This document shows, piece after piece, positions 56,371 through 64,000 of a DNA stretch of 64,000 nt. The notes under the pieces are model-generated. The model had not been told where the DNA came from and made no database searches. It saw only the letters and a list, made by a program, of their open reading frames with translations. Source of the DNA: Saccharibacillus alkalitolerans (GTDB lineage Bacteria; Bacillota; Bacilli; Paenibacillales; Paenibacillaceae); the NCBI RefSeq assembly GCF_011090185.1, contig NZ_JAAFGS010000007.1, positions 1 to 64,000 of the forward strand, written 5' to 3'. The position numbers and the translations under genes were made by a program. Position 1 is the stretch's first letter. The number at the start of each line of letters is the position of its first letter.

Positions 56371-59300
56371 ATGATAACGGAAGATATGCTGCTGGGCTTC
56401 ATGCGCGAGAGCGCGTACAAGCCGATGACCTACCAGGAGCTGGAACAGCACTTCGGCATCGAAGGCGCGGAGGAGTTCCGGGAGTTTATGAAAATGCTGA
56501 ACGCGCTCGAAGAAGCGGGGCAGATCGTCTTGACGCGCACTCAGCGCTACGGCGTGCCGGAACGGATGGACCTGCTGCGCGGACGGCTGCAGACGCATGC
56601 CAAGGGCTTCGGATTTTTCATTCCCGAAGACCGCGAGCATCCGGACGTGTACATCAACGCGAACGACATGCTGAGCGCGATGAACGGGGACACGGTGCTG
56701 ATCCGCATCGCGTCGCGCCGTTCTTCGAACGGACGCATGGAAGGCGAAGTCGTACGGATCGTCAAACGCGCCATTACGCAGATCGTCGGCACCTACCAGG
56801 ACGAGGAATCGTTCGGCTTCGTGCTTCCGGACGACCGCCGCATCACGCGCGACATCTTCATTCCGGCCGGACGGGCCGGCGGCGCTTTGAACGGGCAGAA
56901 AGTCGTCGTAAGCATCATTTCGTATCCGGAAGGCCGGGCGGCCGCCCAGGGCGAAGTCATCGAAGTGCTGGGCTATAACAGCGATCCGGGCGTCGATATT
57001 CTGTCGATCATCCGCAAGCACCAACTGCCGGAATCGTTCCCCGAAGAAGTGCTCGCGGAAGCGGAAGCGGCGCCGGAGACGATTACGGAAGAAGAGATCC
57101 ACAGCCCGGGACGCCGCGACCTGCGGGGCAAGCAGATCGTGACGATCGACGGCGAAGACGCCAAGGACCTCGACGACGCGGTCAACGTGGAGCGGCTGGA
57201 AAACGGCAACTACGTGCTGGGCGTGCATATCGCGGACGTCGGTTACTATGTCAAAGAAAACTCCGCGCTCGATCAAGAGGCGTATAACCGGGGCAGCAGC
57301 GTGTATTTGGTGGACCGGGTTATTCCGATGCTGCCGCCGCGCCTGTCCAACGGAATCTGCAGCTTGAATCCGCGCGTGGACCGTCTGACGCTGTCGTGCG
57401 AGATGGAATTCGACGCGTCGATGAAGGTGGTCCGCTACGACATTTTCCGCAGCGTGATCAAAACGGTCGAGCGGATGACGTACAAAAACGTGCGCCGCAT
57501 TTTGGAAGAAGAAGATCCGGAACTGCTGGAGCGCTATGGCTATCTGGTGGATACCTTCAATCTGATGCGCGAGCTGGCGCTCAAGCTGAACGGACGCCGG
57601 ATGAAGCGCGGCGCGGTGGACTTCGACTTCGAGGAAGCGAAAGTGCTGCTCGACGACCAGGGCAAAGCGATCGATATCGTCAAGCGCGAGCGCACGATCG
57701 CCGAGCGCATTATCGAGGAGTTCATGCTGGCGGCGAACGAGACGGTGGCGGAGCATTTCAGCAAAGCCAAAGTGCCGTTCCTGTACCGGATCCACGAAGA
57801 TCCGGCGCAGGAGAAGCTGGAAGCGTTCGCGGCATTCGCGGCGAATCTGGGCTATCAGGTCAAAGGCACGCGCGGCGGCACCATCCAGCCGAGCGAGCTG
57901 CAGTCGCTGCTGGAAGAAGTGCAGGATACGCCGGAGCAGAAAGCGATCAGCACGCTGCTGCTGCGTTCGATGAAGCAGGCGAAGTACGATTCCGCCAATC
58001 TGGGCCACTTCGGCCTGGCGGCCGAGTTCTACACGCACTTCACGTCGCCGATCCGCCGGTATCCCGACTTGGTCATCCACCGGGTCATCGGCGAAGTGCT
58101 GGATAACGGAGGCAAGCTGACAGCGCAGCGCGAAGAGCATCTGTCGGCGCGCATGCCGGACTACGCGCAGCAGTCGTCGATCCGCGAACGCGTCGCGGTC
58201 GATGCAGAACGCGACACGGATCAGCTGAAAAAAGCCGAGTATATGATGGATAAGGTCGGCGAGACGTTCGAAGGCGTCATCGGCAGCGTAACCAGCTTCG
58301 GCTTGTTCGTCGAACTGGAAAATACGGTCGAAGGCCTGATCCACATCAGCAACCTGACCGACGACTACTATCATTTCGACGAAGCCCGCATGACGCTGGT
58401 CGGCGAGCGCACGTCGCGCATCTTCCGCATCGGCGACATCGTGGAGATCCGCGTGGCGAAGGTCAGCATGGAAGAGCATACGATCGACTTCGAATTGGTC
58501 GACATGAAGAAGAGCAGCTTCCGCGGCGGCCGGGGCGGCGGACGCCGAGGCGAAGGCGCGGCCGGCGATTCGTTCAAGCGCGGCCAGGCGGGACGCGGCG
58601 ACAAGACCGGCAAAGAGAAGTTCGGCAAAGACAAAGGCAAAGGCAAGGGCAAGAAAAAGGACAAAAAGAAAAAGCCGGAAGTGTTCCGTCCGACGGAAAG
58701 CGCGGGCACGGCACCGGCAGGCGGCGCAGCCCCTGCGGAAGCCGGAAGCGCGGGCGGGCGCTCGCGCCGCAAAGGCAAAGGCAAAGGGAAAGGCAAAGGC
58801 GGCTCCGCGCAGGGCGAAGCGGCCGGTACGGCGCCGGGCAGCCAGAGCGCGCCTCGCAGACGCAAAGGCGGCGACAGCGCCGGCGCGGACGGCGGCTGGG
58901 CGTTCGGCGGCGTGCCGACCGAAGGCGGCAGCCGGAGCGGCAGCGAAGCCGGCGGAGCGCCGGATTCCGGCGCAGCCGGCGATAGCGGCCGCAAGCGCTC
59001 CGGGAAGCGCGGCGGCATTCATATCGAAGCCGGCCAGGGCGGCGGAGATGCTTTCAACGGCTCGCCGGACGCAGGCGGCGAGTGGTCCAACCGTCCGCCG
59101 GGCGAAGGCGGACGCAAAGGCCGTTCGAGCCGCGGAGGCGGCGTGAACGGCGGCGCGGGCGGCGGCAGCGAGCCGGGCAAAGGCAAATTTGCCTTCGGCT
59201 CCGGCACGGGCGGCTACGGCGGCGAGACGGCGACGTTCTCGCGCAACGGCAACGACCGGCCGAAAGGCTCGCGGGGCGGACGTTCCGGCGGCGGAGGCCG

Positions 59301-59397
59301 CTCGGGCTCCGGCTCGGATGCGCCGGGCGGCGGCCGGGCGAAGAAAGGCGGAGCGAAAGGCGCGTCTTCTTCGTCCGAAGGGAAGAAGAAAAAGTAA
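56371..59397 (+). CDS. rnr: Ribonuclease R with a long basic/glycine-rich C-terminal tail
   Basis: A 1008-residue 3'-5' exoribonuclease. It has an N-terminal HTH and cold-shock OB domains (to about 240), the RNB catalytic core with the metal-binding GEDAKDLDDAVN (about 260-271), and an S1 domain (about 628-712, opening VGETFEGVIGSVTSFGLFVE). Known RNase R proteins end soon after S1 (B. subtilis near 779 residues). Here ~295 further residues rich in Gly, Lys, Arg, Ser and Ala follow. Start ATG is placed for best spacing to AGAGGTG; an ATG one codon earlier is possible. It acts with SmpB-tmRNA in degrading non-stop messages. Confidence 0.95.
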   Translation: MITEDMLLGFMRESAYKPMTYQELEQHFGIEGAEEFREFMKMLNALEEAGQIVLTRTQRYGVPERMDLLRGRLQTHAKGFGFFIPEDREHPDVYINANDMLSAMNGDTVLIRIASRRSSNGRMEGEVVRIVKRAITQIVGTYQDEESFGFVLPDDRRITRDIFIPAGRAGGALNGQKVVVSIISYPEGRAAAQGEVIEVLGYNSDPGVDILSIIRKHQLPESFPEEVLAEAEAAPETITEEEIHSPGRRDLRGKQIVTIDGEDAKDLDDAVNVERLENGNYVLGVHIADVGYYVKENSALDQEAYNRGSSVYLVDRVIPMLPPRLSNGICSLNPRVDRLTLSCEMEFDASMKVVRYDIFRSVIKTVERMTYKNVRRILEEEDPELLERYGYLVDTFNLMRELALKLNGRRMKRGAVDFDFEEAKVLLDDQGKAIDIVKRERTIAERIIEEFMLAANETVAEHFSKAKVPFLYRIHEDPAQEKLEAFAAFAANLGYQVKGTRGGTIQPSELQSLLEEVQDTPEQKAISTLLLRSMKQAKYDSANLGHFGLAAEFYTHFTSPIRRYPDLVIHRVIGEVLDNGGKLTAQREEHLSARMPDYAQQSSIRERVAVDAERDTDQLKKAEYMMDKVGETFEGVIGSVTSFGLFVELENTVEGLIHISNLTDDYYHFDEARMTLVGERTSRIFRIGDIVEIRVAKVSMEEHTIDFELVDMKKSSFRGGRGGGRRGEGAAGDSFKRGQAGRGDKTGKEKFGKDKGKGKGKKKDKKKKPEVFRPTESAGTAPAGGAAPAEAGSAGGRSRRKGKGKGKGKGGSAQGEAAGTAPGSQSAPRRRKGGDSAGADGGWAFGGVPTEGGSRSGSEAGGAPDSGAAGDSGRKRSGKRGGIHIEAGQGGGDAFNGSPDAGGEWSNRPPGEGGRKGRSSRGGGVNGGAGGGSEPGKGKFAFGSGTGGYGGETATFSRNGNDRPKGSRGGRSGGGGRSGSGSDAPGGGRAKKGGAKGASSSSEGKKKK

Positions 59398-59460
59398 AAC
59401 CGCCTCGCCCGCATCTCCGGAAGGACGATCGATCCGATCGCGGCGAGCGGCCGGCGTCAG

Positions 59461-59657
59461 CTTCTAACGGATTCCATGTCCGTTAGAAGCTGTTTTTCGG
59501 CCTCTGCGCCGCGCTAACGGATCGCATATCCCTTAGCGCGCGGAAGAGCGGCGGAACGGCAGGGCATTCGGCTTGAGCGGACCGCTAAGGGTCCGCTCGA
59601 TCCGTTACCTTTTTTCAAGCGCCGAAAAAGTGTTCTAAGCGTCGTCTCGATCCGTTA
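59461..59657. repeat. Four-unit palindromic repeat array, locus 3
   Basis: Units 1 and 2 read CTAACGGATTCCATGTCCGTTAG and a variant with CGCATATCCCTTAG (59464-59486, 59514-59536). Units 3 and 4 are of the form CTAAGSGTC-CGATCCGTTA (59585-59607, 59635-59657), i.e. the inverted sense. Centre spacings are 50, 71 and 50 nt. Unit 1 with its flanks is an 11-bp perfect hairpin (CTTCTAACGGA/TCCGTTAGAAG). The array fills the rnr-smpB spacer, which holds no gene. Confidence 0.85.
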
Positions 59658-59777
59658 AAAGCGGAGCGAAGGGCTTCGAAATGCCGTTTGCGAAAGAGGC
59701 GTTCGGTTGCCTTTTCCGAAAGACGCTTGCTACAATCAACATAGACACTCGAGAACGAGATCAAGGGGGTGCAAGAC

Positions 59778-60251
59778 ATGCCTAAAAATACGGAGCAGGG
59801 CAAAGTGCTGGCTCAGAATAAAAAGGCGTCCCACGATTATTTCATCGAAGACACGTATGAAGCGGGGCTCGTGCTGACCGGGACGGAGATCAAATCGCTG
59901 CGCAAAGCCAAAGCGAATATCGGCGACGCGTTCGCGACGATCCGGAACGGCGAAGCTTTCGTGCACAACATGCATATCAGTCCGTTCGAGCAGGGCAACC
60001 GGAACAATCCGGACGACCCGACGCGCACGCGCAAGCTGCTGCTGCACAAACAGCAGATCCGCAAGCTGATCGGTCAGGCCAAGCAGGAAGGCTATACGAT
60101 CGTGCCGCTCAAAGTCTACGTCCGCAACGGTTACGCCAAGCTGCTGATCGGCCTCGGCCGAGGCAAGAAGCAGTACGACAAGCGCGATACGGCCGCCAAG
60201 CGGGACGCTCAGCGGGATATCCAGCGAGCGCTGAAGGCGCGGCAGCGGTAA
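59778..60251 (+). CDS. smpB: SsrA-binding protein SmpB
   Basis: A 157-residue RNA-binding protein that carries tmRNA to stalled ribosomes. It shows [34 protein letters not shown] and the basic C-terminal tail [14 protein letters not shown] that mimics the codon-anticodon helix. ATG behind AAGGGGGT; a GTG three codons earlier overlaps that site. It precedes ssrA by 349 bases. Confidence 0.97.
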   Translation: MPKNTEQGKVLAQNKKASHDYFIEDTYEAGLVLTGTEIKSLRKAKANIGDAFATIRNGEAFVHNMHISPFEQGNRNNPDDPTRTRKLLLHKQQIRKLIGQAKQEGYTIVPLKVYVRNGYAKLLIGLGRGKKQYDKRDTAAKRDAQRDIQRALKARQR

Positions 60252-60394
60252 GCGGAACGCGGGTCCGGGGAACGCGCTTCGCCCGCGGATGGCCGGAGGG
60301 AGACCCGCACGGCTTAACCCGGCAGGCGACCAGGAAATTTTTTCTAGGTTTTATGCCGGAAAAGCCCGGGTAATCTACCCTTACGACGCGGATT

Positions 60395-60404
60395 ATGGTA
60401 TAAT
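60395..60404 (+). promoter_or_regulatory. Extended -10 promoter of ssrA
   Basis: TATGGTATAAT provides TG-N-TATAAT (60399-60404 for the hexamer) with no clear -35 element. It implies a precursor about 190 nt longer at the 5' end than mature tmRNA, which RNase P would remove. The remainder of the 60252-60600 spacer shows no gene. Confidence 0.6.
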
Positions 60405-60600
60405 CTAAGTCTGTGGGAAACCTTGCGTTTTTCACCGGCAGTTCTTTCTTTTATGGAGGGAAAGGCTGCGCGAACTTTGGACAATGCGGCTCGTGCCGGA
60501 ACCTTGCGGTTCCTCAAGCGACGTCCCTTTAATCCGGAAGTTCCCTTTTACGGAAAATGCGCGCCGGCTTATGGGTCGGAGGGCGGCATTTCTCCCATCA

Positions 60601-60964
60601 GGGGGCGTTTATGGATTCGACGGGGGTAGTTCGGGCATGGGTAGCGGGTAGTGGGGACGCGGCCGCTTTATCAACGCTAAAGCCTATTAAATGGCAAACA
60701 ACAAAACAACTACGCTTTCGCAGCCTAAGAAACTGTGATGCGTGCTCTCGCTCAGCATCGCCCATGTGCCGGGATGAGGGCCCAACCTATAGTGGGATAC
60801 GCCGGCTAGTCTCCGCCTGGGGGTAGACGGAAGAAGACAATCAGGCTGACCCGAAGGGAATCCGGTTACGGGGAGTCTCTAGGGTGACATCAAAACTGTG
60901 ACTACACCCGTAGAAGCCTATGTTGCGTTATCTTCGGACAGGGGTTCGACTCCCCTCGCCTCCA
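60601..60964 (+). ncRNA. ssrA: Transfer-messenger RNA
   Basis: The 5' end GGGGGCGTTTATGGATTCGA and the 3' end GGTTCGACTCCCCTCGCCTC pair as a tRNA-Ala-like acceptor (GGGGGCG with CGCCTCC); CCA is not encoded. The tag frame runs from GGC at 60693 to TAA at 60728 and gives, with the charged alanine, AGKQQNNYAFAA, whose hydrophobic end suits ClpXP. The 364-nt length is usual. Foreign DNA begins directly behind its 3' end. Confidence 0.96.
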
Positions 60965-60975
60965 TATGTACAATC

Positions 60976-61010
60976 AGAAACGGCCACCGATTGGTGGTCG
61001 TTTCTTGTTT
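60976..61010. terminator. Terminator between ssrA and the XRE gene
   Basis: GAAACGGCCACC pairs with GGTGGTCGTTTC across a GATT loop, then TTGTTTT. It ends ssrA and sits at the stop of the converging XRE gene. Confidence 0.82.
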
Positions 61011-61741
61011 TACTTGTATTTTTTGTACAGGTTAAGTGAATCATTAAGAAAATTAATTTCTTCTACGGTTGTGATGTTGGTAATGAGTTTACTAAGAGAA
61101 ATCTGAAACGTAGAGTTTGGATCATCATCATCTCTAAATTTGTTTTCTTCAATATGCTTATGTACTTGATAAGCTACATTAGCATCGTCATCATTAGATT
61201 TAGAAAAATCATAAGTTGGTTTTTTTACTCGGAATAACTGATCAAAAGGAGTACGAAATACTTTTGTGATATTAATTGCTTCCTCAAGTGTGACATCAGT
61301 ATGCATTAAAGAAATCTCTATCATTCTATCTTCAGGGACTTCAAGAGCGCTTAAAAAGTCTGTTCCTTCTGGATTTTCTTGTATTATTCTCTTTTTAAAC
61401 ATATATATTTTTTCAAAAGTGTAAATTGCTTCGATTTTATAGTTGCTTTGAAAAGCTCCTTGCAATTTCTCAAAATCCCAATGAAGATCTTCAGTATATA
61501 AATTTTTAATACTCCTAGGTTGTTTTGCAGAAATTAATAATTGATAAAATGGTAGGTTGAGACCTTGGGCTATTTGACCAATGCTAGACACGGTTGGATT
61601 TGCAGTACCATTTCCTTTTTCGATTTTCCCTATAAAAGTATGGGAAAGTTTTACACGTGCCGAAACATCACGAAGAGTTAAATTGCGCTCTTGCCTAATA
61701 TTCCTTAGTACCTCAGCAAGAGTTATTGGTTTTTGAAACAA
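61010..61741 (-). CDS. XRE-family repressor-like protein
   Basis: A 243-residue protein with an N-terminal Cro/CI-type HTH (about residues 8-65: NLTLRDVSARVKLSHTFIGK, then IEKGNG). The remaining ~170 residues are rich in Lys, Asp and Ile and match no family I know. TTG start behind AAAGGAGG. Base composition is far more AT-rich than its left neighbours. It is divergent from the recombinase gene; two palindromes in the spacer are likely operators. It probably keeps an integrated element silent. Confidence 0.85.
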   Translation of the reverse strand: MFQKPITLAEVLRNIRQERNLTLRDVSARVKLSHTFIGKIEKGNGTANPTVSSIGQIAQGLNLPFYQLLISAKQPRSIKNLYTEDLHWDFEKLQGAFQSNYKIEAIYTFEKIYMFKKRIIQENPEGTDFLSALEVPEDRMIEISLMHTDVTLEEAINITKVFRTPFDQLFRVKKPTYDFSKSNDDDANVAYQVHKHIEENKFRDDDDPNSTFQISLSKLITNITTVEEINFLNDSLNLYKKYK

Positions 61742-61758
61742 GAAATCGCCTCCTTTGC

Positions 61759-61827
61759 AAACATAATATCATGTTTATCCAATCCTGTAAACTTAAATTG
61801 TTTGAGTGTTGTTTACTAAGGAAACAA
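61759..61827. promoter_or_regulatory. Paired dyads, putative XRE operators
   Basis: AAACAT-N6-ATGTTT (61759-61776) and TTGTTT-N7-AAACAA (61809-61827) both have perfect 6-bp arms and share the half-site AAACA/TGTTT. They lie just upstream of the XRE start in the divergent spacer to the recombinase. Confidence 0.5.
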
Positions 61828-62027
61828 AGGTTTAGAAGTAAGATAAATTGTTACAAAATACACACCCGCTAGTGTTAATCAATCAATATGGGATGCGGCG
61901 CAAGCTTCGCTCGATTCTCGCAAACACAAATCCAACTGAATAGAAGTCGTTTTCCAAGCAGTTATATCGGTCATCCGGTATACCTGCTTTTTTTATGCCC
62001 AAATTTAAGCGTAGGGAGAGATATTCA

Positions 62028-63374
62028 ATGAAAGTAGCCATTTATGCTAGAGTCTCGTCAGATCGTCAAGCAGAGAAAGAACTGTCCATTCCGGCGCAAC
62101 AAAAAGCGATCCATCAATATTGTCAGGATAAAGGTTGGATTGTCGTTAGCAAATTCATTGAAAAAGGGAAAAGCGCGAAGACCGATGATCGTCCCGAGTT
62201 CCAGAAGATGATTGCGATGGCAAAACGTTCGAACTGTCCGCTTGAAGCTGTAGTCGTGCATAAGTTCGATCGGTTTTCTCGTAAGCGCGACGATCGCGTT
62301 CTATACAAAGCGCTCCTCGCGCAACACGGAGTCAAAGTCATCTCGATCACCGAACAGACGGAAGCGGCGACGCCACAAGATATGCTTTTAGAGGGTATGT
62401 TGGAAGTCATCTCAGAATTTTTCAATGCCAACTTCGCAACCGAAGTTCGCAAAGGAATGACGCAGAATGCGAAGCAGGGCTACAACAACGGGGGCACGCC
62501 GCCTTATGGATATCGTACAGAGCATATTGCACTGGGTCATCAGAAAACGAAAGCCGTCTGGGTGCCGGGAGCGCGCGAAGAAATCGACACCGTGCGATGG
62601 ATCTTCAATCAGTATGCGTTTGAAGGCAAAGAGTATCACCGTATTGCTTCAGAATTGAACGAGCGCAAAGTGCCGACGCAAAAAGGAGGAACTTGGTCGG
62701 CCATTACGATCCGCGCAATCATCTTCAATGAAACGTACATCGGCCGCAAAGTATGGAACAAGCAGGATTATCAGACAAAAGGGAAGAAGTGGCGGGATCG
62801 TGCCGAGTGGATCATCACCGAAAATGCACATCCTGCAATCATCACCAAGGAACTGTTTGACCAATGCCAGACAGTGGCGAAACAACGACACAACGGTGGC
62901 GGCGAAACGCATCGGGCATCCGGCAAGCCGTCCTCCCCTTTCTGGCTTCGTGGAATGATGGTATGCGATAAATGCGGCACGCGCATGGTTGGCAATTCAA
63001 CATCATCACGTACAAAAAGCGGCGGCCAGAAATACTACGTCTGCGGAGGCTATTTGCGTAAAGGGAAAGAGTTCTGCCCGTATGTCGGGTGGCGCAACGA
63101 GCGCGTTGAAGAGATCGTGACCAACAAACTGCGTACGACTTTGATGCGGCTATTGATGGATAATCAGTTGGAGGAAGAAATTCGATTGTATCATGCCGAT
63201 CAGCATCGTCATTCGATTCAGCAGGCCACAAGTTTGGAAGCGGAGATTGGATTTTTGCAGAAGCGGATACAGACCATCGAAGAAGATATGAGAAGCGGAA
63301 AAGCAAAGCCTTATCATCAGGAAATGTTGGATGAGATGCAGGCGGAGTTGTCGGAAAAAAACAACGGAGTATGA
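62028..63374 (+). CDS. Large serine recombinase, frameshifted near its C-terminus
   Basis: A site-specific integrase of the large serine type, 448 residues as read. The resolvase domain opens with KVAIYARVSSDRQ, catalytic Ser10 being in RVS. The recombinase domain follows (GGTPPYGYR, about residue 155), then a zinc ribbon (CDKCGTRMVG ... CGGYLRKGKEFC, about 315-355) and a coiled coil. The frame ends early because of seven A residues at 63355-63361; skipping one base joins it to a further ~85 codons. ATG behind AGGGAG. Composition differs from the core genome. Located near the 3' end of ssrA. Confidence 0.9.
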   Translation: MKVAIYARVSSDRQAEKELSIPAQQKAIHQYCQDKGWIVVSKFIEKGKSAKTDDRPEFQKMIAMAKRSNCPLEAVVVHKFDRFSRKRDDRVLYKALLAQHGVKVISITEQTEAATPQDMLLEGMLEVISEFFNANFATEVRKGMTQNAKQGYNNGGTPPYGYRTEHIALGHQKTKAVWVPGAREEIDTVRWIFNQYAFEGKEYHRIASELNERKVPTQKGGTWSAITIRAIIFNETYIGRKVWNKQDYQTKGKKWRDRAEWIITENAHPAIITKELFDQCQTVAKQRHNGGGETHRASGKPSSPFWLRGMMVCDKCGTRMVGNSTSSRTKSGGQKYYVCGGYLRKGKEFCPYVGWRNERVEEIVTNKLRTTLMRLLMDNQLEEEIRLYHADQHRHSIQQATSLEAEIGFLQKRIQTIEEDMRSGKAKPYHQEMLDEMQAELSEKNNGV

Positions 63375-63624
63375 GGCTGTGAAAGAGACGATCGGCGACG
63401 TTGTGATTCCGGAAGAATACATTACGTCGGTGAAGTACGATATGCAGACGTTGATTGGCTTGCTCGATGCAGAAGTACCGAATCCGCAAATGTTGAATCA
63501 GTGGGTGGGGAAGTTTGTGTCAGAGGTGAAGGTACAGAGGGAAACGAAAAGATTTTTCATAGATATTGAGCTAGTGATGAAAACAAAAATATTGTTTAGA
63601 AAGAATTTAGTTAGTGAGTTTTAA
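63363..63624 (+). pseudogene. C-terminal fragment of the serine recombinase (+1 frame)
   Basis: Open frame continuing the recombinase after the A7 run: TTEYEAVKETIGDVVIPEEY and onward to VSEF. It has no ribosome binding site or start of its own and is best read as the displaced end of the same gene. Joined, the protein would be about 531 residues, normal for large serine recombinases. Either the gene is inactivated, a sequencing error is present, or polymerase slippage on A7 restores some full-length product. Confidence 0.78.
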
Positions 63625-63641
63625 ATAAATCACTTCAAGAT

Positions 63642-63681
63642 TATATAGAAGCCAAGTTAAATGTAGCTTGGCTTCTATATA
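63642..63681. terminator. Perfect hairpin downstream of the recombinase
   Basis: TATATAGAAGCCAAG (63642-63656) and CTTGGCTTCTATATA (63667-63681) are exact complements around a 10-base loop. T-rich sequence follows only weakly. A terminator for the recombinase is the likely role. Confidence 0.65.
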
Positions 63682-63767
63682 GTTTGTAATCAATAGAGGG
63701 AATAACACGATTAATGTGGAATAAGTTTGAAAATATGCTTTTTATGTTAAGGAAGCGAGGTGTACAG

Positions 63768-64000
63768 GTGGTTATAGATTGTCCATTTTGCGATATTACA
63801 GTCGAAGCTATGGAAAAAGGCGTTGTAACTGTTTATCTTGACGAGATTCCGGATCAAAAAACTACTTTATTGGAATGTCCCAAATGTGGGGAAGCAATAG
63901 GCGCACAACAAAGAATGATCTATTTCAATGATACATTGGATTGGGGGAGAGCAATCAGGGTTTGGCCTACTCCTCAAAGAATTCTAACAGAAAGCTTACC
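63768..64000 (+). CDS. Zinc-ribbon protein, cut by the window edge
   Basis: A partial frame open to the right end. It starts VIDCPFCDITVEAMEKG and has a second pair in LECPKCGEAIG, giving a CxxC...CxxC zinc ribbon. GTG was chosen because GCGAGG lies 7 bases upstream; in-frame ATGs at 63735 and 63714 are alternatives. At least 77 residues. AT-rich like the recombinase. Function unknown. Confidence 0.6.
   Translation, partial: MVIDCPFCDITVEAMEKGVVTVYLDEIPDQKTTLLECPKCGEAIGAQQRMIYFNDTLDWGRAIRVWPTPQRILTESL

Noticed and set aside
56356-59022. An 888-codon open frame antisense to rnr
   Set aside because: It mirrors the codon bias of rnr, has no ribosome binding site and gives low-complexity Arg/Ala-rich protein. 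GC-rich third positions in the real gene keep the opposite frame open.
60423-60629. Small protein gene just upstream of ssrA
   Set aside because: The open frame runs into the tmRNA 5' end and has no ribosome binding site; it lies in the processed leader of ssrA.
60693-60737. Alternative tmRNA tag frame read as ANNKTTTLSQPKKL
   Set aside because: The other frame gives GKQQNNYAFAA followed at once by TAA, with the hydrophobic end expected of ssrA tags.
61010-64000. Complete prophage
   Set aside because: No capsid, tail, terminase or lysis genes are seen; only the repressor and integrase end of some element is in view.

Overview
The window is chromosomal DNA from a GC-rich, low-copy-repeat member of the Bacillales, most likely the Paenibacillaceae (Paenibacillus/Saccharibacillus type). 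The grounds are Bacillus-like gene order (hprK-lgt-ppaX-yvoF analogue; TPR gene-trxB; rapZ-yvcK-whiA-HPr; cggR-gapA-pgk-tpiA-gpmI-eno; secG-rnr-smpB-ssrA), strong AGGAGG-type ribosome binding sites with many TTG/GTG starts, a short HisG that needs HisZ, a CtsR operator and a CggR operator. No genus marker such as 16S rRNA is present, so the genus is an inference.

Layout. 1-900: eight tRNA genes (Ser, Met, Val, Thr, Asp, Phe, Tyr, Lys) behind what looks like an rRNA spacer tail. 996-6809: a PucR/CdaR-type regulator, a multitask sugar-ABC ATPase (MsmX/UgpC), then HPr kinase, Lgt, PpaX and an acyltransferase. 7042-8256: a membrane acyltransferase. 8354-15650: one complete histidine operon, hisZGDBHAF-hisIE, with its own promoter and terminator, followed by hisJ and a prs paralogue that would supply PRPP. 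17760-28693: TPR protein, thioredoxin reductase, an ATPase, a DUF1858 plus DUF438/hemerythrin/PAS pair, glucokinase, and rapZ-yvcK-whiA-HPr. 28957-38808: secreted and surface proteins (SLH-anchored serine hydrolase, SIMPL protein, stalk/DUF3298 protein), a LysR regulator divergent from a branched-chain aminotransferase, an Rrf2 regulator, an AIM24 protein and CtsR-controlled clpP. 39074-47169: tRNA-Arg and the CggR-controlled lower-glycolysis cluster. 47397-55106: accessory genes (SUKH-like protein, lipoprotein, MFS exporter, CoaW, a CD3324-type regulator with an unusual leader, a nucleotidyltransferase, a GNAT, MurI). 55537-60964: a 35-residue membrane peptide, secG, rnr with a very long tail, smpB and ssrA. 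61010-64000: AT-rich foreign DNA starting directly behind ssrA (XRE repressor, serine recombinase broken by an A7 frameshift, zinc-ribbon protein), probably the left end of an integrated element.

Carbon control runs through the window: HPrK, PpaX, an HPr at the crh locus, RapZ/YvcK, glucokinase, MsmX and CggR with the glycolytic operon.

The most unusual signal is a recurring intergenic architecture. Three different spacers (21541-21729, 52214-52396, 59461-59657) each hold four palindromic units. In every case units 1-2 and units 3-4 lie exactly 50 nt apart centre to centre, while the middle spacing varies (61, 57 and 71 nt). The unit sequence differs between loci but is shared within a locus. 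A second candidate is a 23-codon leader ORF at 51358 whose 3' end is embedded in two mutually exclusive stem-loops upstream of a CD3324-family regulator.
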